Shown: piece by piece, positions 55,768 through 64,000 of the stretch | How the letters are laid out: each line of letters opens with the position of its first letter | How positions within the stretch are numbered: the first letter of the stretch is position 1 | From: Armigeres subalbatus | Taxonomy: Eukaryota; Arthropoda; Insecta; Diptera; Culicidae | Direction of reading: 5' to 3' | NCBI RefSeq assembly: GCF_024139115.2 | Contig: NC_085140.1 | Location: 30,739,806 to 30,803,805, forward strand | Length of the DNA: 64,000 bases | The notes under the pieces: model-generated | What the model saw: the letters and a program-made list of their open reading frames with translations, nothing else | What the model was told of the DNA's origin: nothing | Databases searched by the model: none | Made by a program: the position numbers and the translations under genes

Positions 55768-56776
55768 GCCCTCAGCTCCGGCAAAACATACATATAAACA
55801 ATAAATACGGATCCATATAAAATAAAAAACGATCCGTAATTAACATCCTAATGTTCCATAAAACGCTACCATAAATCCATAAAATAGTTCAGGAGATTCC
55901 ATAAAGAATAATTTTCCGATCCATAACTGAGCTAAAATTTAGCAATTAATAAGAAAATATGTTCCATTAACATGGTCAAGAAAAAAAATGCAATTCTTGC
56001 TATTTTCCCATAAACGTATGACAAATCTATATACATAAAAATGAATTTCTGTCTGTCTGAACCTTATAGACTCCGAAACTACTGAACCGATCGGCGTGAA
56101 AATTTACATGCAGAGGTTTTTGGGGTCGGGGAAGGTTCTTAAGATGGTTTGAGACCCCTCCCCCTTTTGTAAAGGGGGGCTCCCATACAAATGGAACACA
56201 CATTTCTGCTTAACTCGAGAACTAATCAGACAATAAATCAATTTTAGGCGAAACAAAGTTCGTCGGGTCTGCTAGTGATTCATAAATCTTTGAAAATGAT
56301 CCATAAAAAACTATATTTTGATCCATAAAACTTCAAATTTGCGCATTTTTTATTTCGGTTATATGATCCATATTTCTGGCCATTTGATCCATAACTTTGA
56401 TCAAATGATACATAGTTTTGGCGATATGATCCATAAATGTTGCCAAATGATGATGGAACACATTATCAAAATTATGGATCATATAAACAAAATTTTGGAT
56501 CATATGACCAAAATTATGGGTCATATTACTGAAATTATGAGATTATCGTCAGGATAAAAATTGCACAAATTCAAAATTTTATGGATCAAAATTTAGGTTT
56601 TATGGATTTAGATTTATGGATCATAAAATTATTCTTCATGGAATCTCCCGAATTATTTTATGGATTTGTGGTAGTGTTTTATGGAACAATCTGATGTTAT
56701 CTGCGGATCGTTTTTCATTTTTTATGGATCGTTTTTGCACATTGAACGGCGCAAAGTAAGGGCTGCCCTCAGCTCC
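55768..56776. mobile_element. long-inverted-repeat element with ATGATCCAT/TCCATAAA words
   Basis: Arms of about 108 bp, 55808-55915 and 56625-56735, are inverted with scattered mismatches (cgatccgtaattaacatc against gatgttatctgcggatcg). GCCCTCAGCTCC occurs at 55768-55779 and 56765-56776 and may be the target duplication. The centre (56280-56540) repeats gatccataa/ttatggatc in both orientations. A Helitron-like element sits inside. No coding capacity. Confidence 0.78.
56026..56275 (+). mobile_element. non-autonomous Helitron-like element, copy 2 (250 bp)
   Basis: Starts TCTATATACATAAAAATG after A and ends GTCTGCTAG before T. Same 250-bp length, same ends and high identity to 17606-17855 across the whole unit, with scattered substitutions. 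It lies within the long-inverted-repeat element, so it is the youngest layer here. Confidence 0.87.
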
Positions 56777-57262
56777 AAAACCACCATAGGCTTCTTGGAG
56801 AAAACTAAGGCCTCTTACGACCCCTGTTACCTCCTCGACAGGGCCAATCAGGACTTCCAACAGACAACCCAACAGTAGCTACCAAAAATCGCCGGTCACC
56901 ACTGCCTGGCCCCATGGGACTGGTCATCCATACCCCCGAGACTCGACATGTCGCTGAAGACTTAATTACATAAAGAACCACTAACAGCATGGACAAATGA
57001 TTGGAAAAGGCAATGGAACGTCTACCGCATGGTGAAAAATTCCACTCTCCTCGGCAAGGACCATCCAAACCGTTGGGAGCAGGTGGTACTTTCCCACCTG
57101 CGGACAGGTCATACCAACCTTACACACAACCTTGGCTCAGAAGATTTTCACCGGAACTGCGAAGTTTGCACAGTAGACCACATCTTCAACGCATGCCCTC
57201 TGTATCAGGAACCCCGCACTACGAACGACATTTCAAATAGCCTTGTAAAACGATACAATTAG
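56755..57262 (+). pseudogene. LINE ORF2 extreme C terminus
   Basis: WNVYRMVKNSTLLGKDHPNR, WEQVVLSHLRTGHTNLTHNL and CEVCTVDHIFNACPLY (about 57020-57210) match the C-terminal region after RNase H in I/Jockey-type elements, with the Cys/His motif C-x2-C-x3-H-x4-C. Stop after VKRYN at 57260. The RNase H and RT parts upstream were lost by deletion. Confidence 0.8.
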
Positions 57263-57270
57263 AGAGCAAC

Positions 57271-57979
57271 AAGCAATCAACTTCCTAAATGACTGTCATC
57301 TTTTCAACAAAATATAACCGGCCAAGCAATACGAAATATCAAGAAATCACAAGCACCCACCACGCAAATAAGGACGAAACCCGCAAAGTTAATCATCGTA
57401 AATCGAAGCAAAACTGTTGATTTTCGGACACATTTCTTCAGTTCTAAGTTTTTTTTGTTGAAAACAAGCATCTACCTTATACATACATAGTATTTCTTCG
57501 ATTTCTTCAGATTCTTAAAATCCTCTCAGAATTCGGAGTTTTTTGTCCTAGAAAAAAACATCGTAGGGCTGGAAGTTTCCACGACCGCTTTCTAATTCCT
57601 GCCTAACTCGCCAAAAATTATCGAAAATTGAAATCAAAATTCCAAAAACTGTCGAATAGAACCCTCGAAGCTCCAACGTAAGTTTGAGAATAAAATTTTC
57701 AATTGAATTGAGAAATACCTCGGATATATTTTGGAATTAGAGCTAAACAGCGAATAGTTTTAAAAAAACTTATGACAAGTGAGCGAATAGTTATTTTTCC
57801 TTTTTGGGTTCCCAGTGCATTCTCATGTACATACATTACAAATTATGCTACACTTTTGGCTAGAGTTTGAATTTACAGCAAAAAAAAACCTAGACCTAGA
57901 GGGTACCACACACAATGCCGAAGTCTGAGAGGGTGCCTGTTGCGGAGACGACAAAACAAAGCTAGATCCCAATTCTATC
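57271..57979. other. no gene seen
   Basis: Begins with the LINE 3' UTR (to perhaps 57400), then AT-rich sequence without frames or terminal repeats that I can pair. Confidence 0.45.
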
Positions 57980-58389
57980 AATTTATTCGGTGTTCTTCTT
58001 CTTTGTTGGCATTACATCCCCACACTGGGACAGAGCCGCCTCGCAGCTTAGTGTTCATTAAGCACTTCCACAGTTATTAACCTTCTTCGGATATTAGAAA
58101 AAACTTACGAATAAGATGTTGGGGTCATATTGACCCAGAAATGTAAATGCTTATAAAACAGTCAAATTATAACCGAATCACAAAGTTTATATATTTTCGA
58201 AAGATAAACTCATCAATTTTGTGGCTATGTGGTGATATGCTGGTTCTGGAGACAATGGCCACCGGGAAACGACTTCCACGGGGACCTTGTCGGTCATATA
58301 AGGGGAGCATAAAAATCGCTCCATATATGCCTTTCGATCGCTAATTCTTCATAGATTCTCCTAAAACGGTAATGTATGGTCCATGAGAG

Positions 58390-59380
58390 GGCTTCCGATG
58401 AAAGTGGCCACTCCTGGTACATGCAAGGTGCCCCCGGGGAACCCGCAGGAGGGGACATTTCCGTTTTAGCACCAAAATATGTCGTGCGACAGCTCTTTCG
58501 TCATGATTTTCCACAAAATAGATGATTATGTGCTCGAAATCCATAATTGACCGCAATGGCCACTCTTGGAACCTATGAGGTGCCCTTGGGGAACCCGTAG
58601 AAAGGAATATTTCCGTTTAAACTCCAAAATATGCCATGCGGTGGCTCATTCGTCATGATTTTCCACAAAATAGATGATTATGCGCTCGAAATCGATAAGT
58701 GACCACATTGGCCACTCTTGGAGCCTATGAGGTGTCCTCGGGGAACCCGTAAAAGGGGACATTTCCGTTTTAATACCAAAATATGCCGTGTGGCGGCTCT
58801 TTTATCATGATTTTCCAAAAAAAAAGGAGGGTCATGCGCTTGAAATCGATAAATTATCACATTGGCCACTCCTTGTATATGCAAGGTACCCCCGAGGAAC
58901 CCGTAGGAGGGGACATTTCCGTCCTGGCACCAAAAAGTGCGGTGCTGCGGCTCTTTCGTCATGATTTTACACAAAATAGATGATTATGCGCTCGTAATCG
59001 ATAAGTGACCACATTAGCCACTCTTGGAGCCTATGAGGTGCCCCCGGAGAATCCGTAAAAGGGGACATTTCCGTTTCAACACCAAAATATGCCGTGCGGC
59101 AGCATTTTTTTTTTTAATTTTTTCGTGATTTTTTATTTTACAGATAAGTACCGTGCGGCAGCTCTTTCGTCATGATTTTCCACAAAATAGATGATTATGC
59201 GTTTGAAATCGATAAGTGACCACATTGGCCACTCTTGGAACCAATGAGATGCCCACGGGGAACCCGTAGATGGTGACATTTCGGTTTTTATACCGAAATG
59301 AATAAGTTACCACATTTTCCATTTTGGAACCTATGAAGTACCGCCGTGGAGCTCATAGGAGAGGACATTTCCGTGCTTAC
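58390..59380 (-). repeat. satellite array, left arm (about 150-bp units)
   Basis: About six units with ggggacatttccgttttagc, accaaaatatgccgtgcggc, ggctctttcgtcatgatttt and ccacaaaatagatgattatg in order, diverged 10-20% by eye. Reverse orientation relative to 60300-62220. Frames of up to 98 codons are repeat by-products. Confidence 0.88.
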
Positions 59381-59392
59381 TCTTACTCTTAC

Positions 59393-59574
59393 TTAGGGCC
59401 GGTGCCCACGTAGCATGTTTTCAAGCTGCGTGCACGCCGCGTCCACGCAAGGTACCGGCATCAATGTAGTCGTGCACACGTTTACGTGTGCATTACTCCA
59501 TTTGATGCTGGGTACCTTGCGTGAACGCGACGTGCAAGCAGCGTGAAAAAACTTTACGAGGACATCGGCCCTTA
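59393..59574. mobile_element. Harbinger-like MITE, 176 bp, TTA duplication
   Basis: GGGCCGGTGCCCACGTA at 59396 is inverted at the right end (…GACATCGGCCC, ending 59571). TTA on both sides (59393-59395, 59572-59574). Terminal repeats extend about 70 bp (gcacgccgcgtccacgcaag against cttgcgtgaacgcgacgtgc), leaving a tiny centre. GGGC ends plus a 3-bp TTA duplication fit PIF/Harbinger. Inserted in the satellite of the foldback element. Confidence 0.88.
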
Positions 59575-59639
59575 AAGACATGCCGTGCAGCGGCTCTTTC
59601 ACTATAATTTTCCATCAAATAGTTGGTTATGCTCTTGAA

Positions 59640-60300
59640 ATCTAATATCAACCCGGGGAACCCCAGGCCCAGTTTCGGTAATTGTGGAGTGCCGTGAAGA
59701 ATTTATTGAAAGTGTCTGTGCACACAAAATCTCACTCACTTTTTAGGAACTTTTCCTCAACCGAATTGCTTGCAGTAAATAGCATTCGACGAAAATCCTG
59801 CCCTATTGTTTCCTATTGAAAATTGGCCAGATCGGACTATGGGTTCCGAAGTTATAGCCAAAATACTAATTTCAGCCGCTGCATGGGAAAATCACTTTTC
59901 TGGCACTTATGCTCATCCGATTGGCTTGCAATAAGTTGCGTTCAGCAGAAAATGTTAGAATGCAAATAAACAAATATGAAAAATAAGAGCTATCTACCTA
60001 TTAGTGTTATATTAGACTTTTCTTATACATTTCTCAACCCTTTTGAACGAACGATAAAGGCATCATCACCACTAGGTAGATTAATCTTGTTTTTTTTTTT
60101 CTATCAAATAGGTCATTCATTCTGAACTCAATATCTACAACCTACAAGGTACCCCAGGAGTCTCACAGAAGGAGAGATTATTTTTTATATCGAAATGTTC
60201 CGTTTTCATATCATTGTCATCGGTAATATCGAGATGCGGAATAGAAAATCCTTGGAGAACTATTCGAAGGAATCATCACAGTAGCCCAGAAACTATTTTT
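59640..60300. repeat. central spacer of the foldback element with a dispersed-repeat copy
   Basis: 59755-59965 is related to 42420-42510 (ccgattggcttgcaataagt, tattgaaaattggccagatc). 60000-60100 includes gaacgaacgataaaggcatc and cactaggtagattaatc words and a T run. No gene. Confidence 0.55.
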
Positions 60301-62220
60301 TAATTTGACTCAGTACTCAATTTCAAATGAAGAACAATTTCAAGGGCATAACTAACTTTTTGAAGACTTGTGGCCAGGGTAGACAATGATAGACGAAGAT
60401 AGAGCTGCCGCAAGCGGCACAGTACATTTGATATAACCATGAAAATGTCATCTCCTACGGGTTCGCAGGGCATCTCAAAGGTTCCAAGAGTAGACAATAT
60501 CACTAATCAACTCCAAGCACATGTTTGGTAGAAAATAACAAAGAAAGAGCCACCGGACGGCATATTTTGGTGTTAAAATGGAAATGTACTCTTCTACGGG
60601 CTCCCAGGGCACCTCATAGGCTCTAAGGGTGGACAATATGTCAATTATCGATTTCGAGGGCACCTATTTGGAGGAAAATCACGACGAAAGAGCCGCCGCA
60701 TGACATATGTTGGTGTAAAAATGGAAATGTCATCTTCTACGTGTTCTCCGAGAGAGCCTCATAGGTTTCAAATGTAGCCAATGTGGTCACTTATCGATTT
60801 CGAGCGCACGTCCATCTGTTTGATGGGAAAACACCAAAAGAGCCGCCGCACGGCTTATTTTGGTGTAAAAATGGAAATTTCCCCTTCTACAGGTTCCCTG
60901 AGGGCCCCTCATAGGTTTCAGGCGTTGCCAATGTGGTCACTTATTATTTCAATCGCATAATCATCTATTTTGTGGAAAATCATGTCGAAAGAGCCGCCGC
61001 ACGGCATATTTTGGTGCTAAAACGGATATGTCCTCTCCTACGGGTTCCCCGGAAGCACCTTGCATGTACCAGGAGTGGCCAATGTGGTCACTAATCGATT
61101 TCAAGCGCATAACCATCTCTTTGGTGGAAAATCATGACAAAAGAGCCGCCGCACGGCATATTTTGGTGCTAAAATGGAAATGTCCCCTCCTGCGGGTTCC
61201 CCGGGGGCACCTTGCATGTACCAGGAGTGGCCAATGTGGTCACTTATCGATTTCAAACGCATAACCATCTTTTTGGTGGAAAATCATGACAAAAGAGCCA
61301 CCGCACGGCATATTTTGGTGCTAAAACGGAAATGTCCCCTCCTGCGGGTTCCCCGGGGGACCTTTCATGTACCAGGAGTGGCCAATGTGGTCACTTATCG
61401 ATTTCAAGCGCATAACCATCTGAGCCGCCACACGGTATATTTTGGTGCTAAAACGGAATGTCCCTCTGCGGGTTCCCCTGGGGCACCTTGCATGTACCAG
61501 GAGTGGCCATTGTGGTCACTTATCGATTTCAAGCGCATTATCATCTATTTTGTGGAAAATCATGACGACAGAGCCGCCGCACGGTATATTTGGTGCTAAA
61601 ACGGAAATGTCCCTGCGGATTCCCCTGGGGCACCTTGCATGTACCAGAAGTGGCTAATGTGGTCACTTATCGATTTCAAGCGCATAACCATCTGAGCCGC
61701 CACACGGTATATTTTGGTGCTAAACGGAATGTCCCCCTGCGGATTCCCCTGGGGCACCTTGCATGTACCAGAAGTGGCTAATGTGGTCACTTATCGATTT
61801 CAAACGCTGTTTGGTGGAAAATCATGACAAAAGAGCCGCCGCACGATATCTTTTGGTGCTAAAACGGAAATGTCAATCCTGCGGGTCCCCCGGGGACAAC
61901 TTGCATGTACCAGGAGTGGCCAATGTGGTCTTTCATCGATTTCAAGCGCATTATCATCTATTTTGTGGAAAATCATGACGACAGAGCTGCCGCACGGTAT
62001 ATTTTGGTGCTAAAAAGGGAATGTCCCCTCCTGCGGGTTCCCGGGAGGCACATTGCATGTACCAGGAGTGGCCAATGTGGTCACTTATCGATTTCAGGCG
62101 CATAACCAGCTGTTTGGTGGAAAATCATGACAAAAGAGCCGCCGAACGGTACATTTTGGTGCTAAAACGAAAGTATCCCCTCCTGCGGGTTCCCCGGGGC
62201 GCCTTGCATGCACCAGGAGT
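60300..62220 (+). repeat. satellite array, right arm (152-bp units, some 125 bp)
   Basis: Copies of tgcatgtaccaggagtggcc start near 61062, 61213, 61364, 61489, 61636, 61760, 61902, 62054 and 62205, giving spacings of about 151, 151, 125, 147, 124, 142, 152 and 151. Short units lack the ttttgtggaaaatcatgacg segment. Units left of 61060 are more diverged. Open frames such as 61174-61599 (141 codons) repeat the same peptide and are not genes. Confidence 0.9.
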
Positions 62221-62921
62221 GGTCACTTTCGTCGGAACCCCTCTCATGGACCATACATTACCGTTTTAAGAGAATCTATGAAGAATTAGCGATCGAATGG
62301 CATATATGAAGCGATTTTTATGCTCCCCTTATATGACCGACAAGGTCCCCGTGGAAATCGTTTCCCGGTGGCCATTGTTTCCAGAACCAGCATATCACCA
62401 CATAGCCACAAAATTGATGAGTTTATCTTTCGAACGGTATATAAACTTTGTAATTCGGTTATAATTTGACTGTTTTATAAGCATTTACATTTCTGGGTCA
62501 ATATGACCCCAACATCTTATTCGTAACTTTTTTTGTGGGGTCGTTCCTGTTGCACCTTAAAATACTTTTTTCATGTCAGATGCTTCATTTCCACAAAATA
62601 TTAAAAGTCAAGAAATTTCAGAACGATCGGATTATCAGGTAAAAAGTTATTCTACTTTGAAGTTTCGTTTTGGGTCATATTGACCCCAACATCTTACTAA
62701 GGTTAACTGCGAGGTTTCTAAGCCAGGTTACCATTTTTGCATTCGTATATCATGAGGCTAACACGATGATACTTTTATGCCCAGGGAAGTTGAGACAATT
62801 TCCAATCCGAAAATTGTCTAGACCGGCACCGGGAATCGAACCCAGCCACCCTCAGCATGGTCTTGCTTTGTAGCCGCGCATCTTACCGCACGGCTAAGGA
62901 GGGCCCCTAATTTATTCGGTG

Positions 62922-64000
62922 CAATGGTTAAATTATAAAATTCTTGCAAAAGATACAAATTTCACCAATTCATCTTATGATTTTACCAATTCAATCTTAC
63001 TATTAGTGATCTAGCTGGAATTGACTCTCTCGCAATATCATTCTGGTCCAGTCTAAGTGGTTTGGGAGCCTCTGCACCTATGTTAGTTCACCTTATTGCA
63101 TAGCACTCATTCGGCATCTTCTAATATTAAGCTCTTTCCTTTAATGTGGTTACTGCCAAATATTGATTATGTGGGGGAAATCTATAACCTGCGGTTCTGC
63201 CGGGACGACACATACCTTGTTCAAAGTACTCGTTCTCAGTAATGCGCTGACCGATTTTCATGACCTGAGGCTTTTCTTTTGACTTAGGTACCGCCCGCGA
63301 GACCCCTCCGCGTTCATAAGACTCAAAAATGTCTGTATTTTTGTTATTTTTAGCTATTATAGCAAAATTCCATAAGCAATCAAGTGCCATCAATCTCTAA
63401 CGCCACAAAACGAAGTAGATACATGAAATATATCAAGTAGAAGTGAGTTCAAACGTTTCCCATTTATATTATTACTGTAGTTTCCGATATTGAAAGCCAT
63501 ATATTCCTTATTTATTATTGACAAATGTGGAGATGCAATTTTTTGTTGAGAATACTATTGGGATCATTCCAATTCATCCAAAACATGCATGAGATCAGGT
63601 CTTGAATTCAACCATAAAAAAAGGTAATATGCGCATCAAAATACGCTCATTACATCCTGTACAGTTCACGTATGGGTCATTCCATACCAAGTGACCGAAC
63701 CACTTGTAATCGACTTACACCGATTATTATCAAATTCTGTGGATTTGTTTATCTACCAATTATATGTAAAAATCCAAATTTATGTGATGATTGGACAACC
63801 CCTCGGCAAATGCGAGCACCCCCCGTTTTTGACGATTTGTAAAAACCATATTTTTGAACGACTCATATCTCGGACAGTTTTAAAGCTACAAATAACTTCT
63901 TTTTATGCATATTAAAGAGAATTCTTCAAACTTTTTAAGAAAAATATCGATTTTCAGTAGAAGCGTTGGCATCTGTATTGTTTTTGCGTTTTAAATATAA
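62922..64000. other. no gene seen; possible start of a dispersed repeat at 63670
   Basis: The minus-strand frame 63393-63127 has no recognisable domain. From about 63673 (tgggtcattccataccaagt) the sequence looks like the edge of a mobile element running off the window, but only one end is visible. Confidence 0.35.

Larger units (their letters stand above)
52290..57270 (+). mobile_element. I/Jockey-type two-ORF LINE, degenerate, with five later insertions
   Basis: Order on the plus strand: ORF1 with zinc knuckles (52500-54130), endonuclease C-terminal part (54510-54780), RT N-terminal part (54780-55750), then after a deletion only the extreme C terminus of ORF2 (56755-57262). Insertions: MITE 52669-53188, a 57-bp retro-tail 53713-53769, Feilai SINE 55301-55586, an inverted-repeat element ~55780-56764 and, inside that, a Helitron-like element 56026-56275. 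The left boundary is approximate. Clade call from ORF1 knuckles and the C-terminal Cys/His motif. Confidence 0.82.
58077..62706. mobile_element. foldback TTAA-flanked element with inverted satellite arrays (4622 bp)
   Basis: TTAA at 58077-58080 and 62703-62706. Ends: CCTTCTTCGG…taagatgttggggtcatatt on the left, and the inverted taagatgttggggtcaatat ending CTTACTAAGG on the right. Inner arms of about 350 bp (58100-58440 and 62200-62525) are near-exact inverted copies. Inside them lie satellite units of about 152 bp: minus-orientation from 58390 to 59380, plus-orientation from about 60300 to 62220. No transposase. TTAA ends point to piggyBac or Kolobok-type mobilisation. Confidence 0.93.
57980..62921 (-). 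mobile_element. Feilai-like SINE split by a 4.6-kb TTAA element
   Basis: The 13-bp duplication AATTTATTCGGTG is at 57980-57992 and 62909-62921. The tail half, 57993-58080, ends …cacagttattaa; the head half, 62703-62908, starts ttaactgcgagg and ends gcacggctaaggagggcccc. They share only TTAA, the target of the inserted element. B box present (gggaatcgaaccc on the plus strand near 62835). Confidence 0.95.

Noticed and set aside
61028..62269. Several 71-141-codon frames with the same peptide (HDKRAAARHILVLKRKCPLLR)
   Set aside because: Products of the 152-bp satellite; the same peptide appears in the opposite-strand array at 58341-58974.

Overview
The window looks like mosquito nuclear DNA, most likely Aedes. 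The strongest clue is several copies of a tRNA-derived SINE matching the Feilai family described from Aedes aegypti. RTE/JAM1-like, R1-like and I-like non-LTR elements, Tc1/mariner elements and short insect introns (58-65 bp) agree with this. It is a TE-dense intergenic or intronic region around one recognisable host gene. Nothing bacterial (operon, RBS, CRISPR) is present.

The host gene is on the + strand at 37921-40742. Eight consecutive coding exons (702 residues) give the C-terminal part of a type I membrane protein: the end of one CUB domain, about three more CUB-like modules, one LDL-receptor class A module, one transmembrane helix and a short basic tail. Its 5' exons were not found. 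The order CUB(n)-LDLa-TM is that of Neto and LEV-10 type receptor-auxiliary proteins.

Layout: 1-1600 degenerate minisatellite and a SINE scrap. 1609-3548 a dead mariner-type element with a nested insertion. 3550-4430 a tRNA-headed SINE with a 23-bp duplication. 4500-7350 minisatellite, MITEs and palindromes. 7350-11590 no recognisable gene. 11590-16025 a three-level nest (RTE element split by a Feilai SINE, itself split by a second LINE). 16100-20600 a MITE, a Helitron-like element, minisatellites in inverted orientation and a SINE. 21090-24330 a large hairpin and an R1-like ORF1 split by a hAT-like element full of tandem repeats. 25300-26900 two satellite-like arrays. 27130-31855 a MITE and a Tc1 element cut by two insertions. 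32180-34565 repeats, a 480-bp purine tract and an RTE fragment. 36720-37545 a copia relic. 37921-42200 the host gene and its probable 3' UTR. 42590-44920 a second LINE-B copy with a TTAA MITE. 45265-47817 a hAT-like element holding about 95 hairpin-forming 24-bp repeats. 48640-50000 RTE and SINE scraps. 52290-57270 an I/Jockey-like LINE carrying five later insertions. 57993-62908 a Feilai SINE split by a 4.6-kb TTAA-flanked foldback element with inverted satellite arrays and its own Harbinger-type MITE.

Most mobile-element calls rest on terminal repeats plus target-site duplications read from the sequence, and in several cases on a host reading frame that becomes continuous when the insertion is removed. 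Family names are from recall and would need a library search. No transposon gene here is intact.
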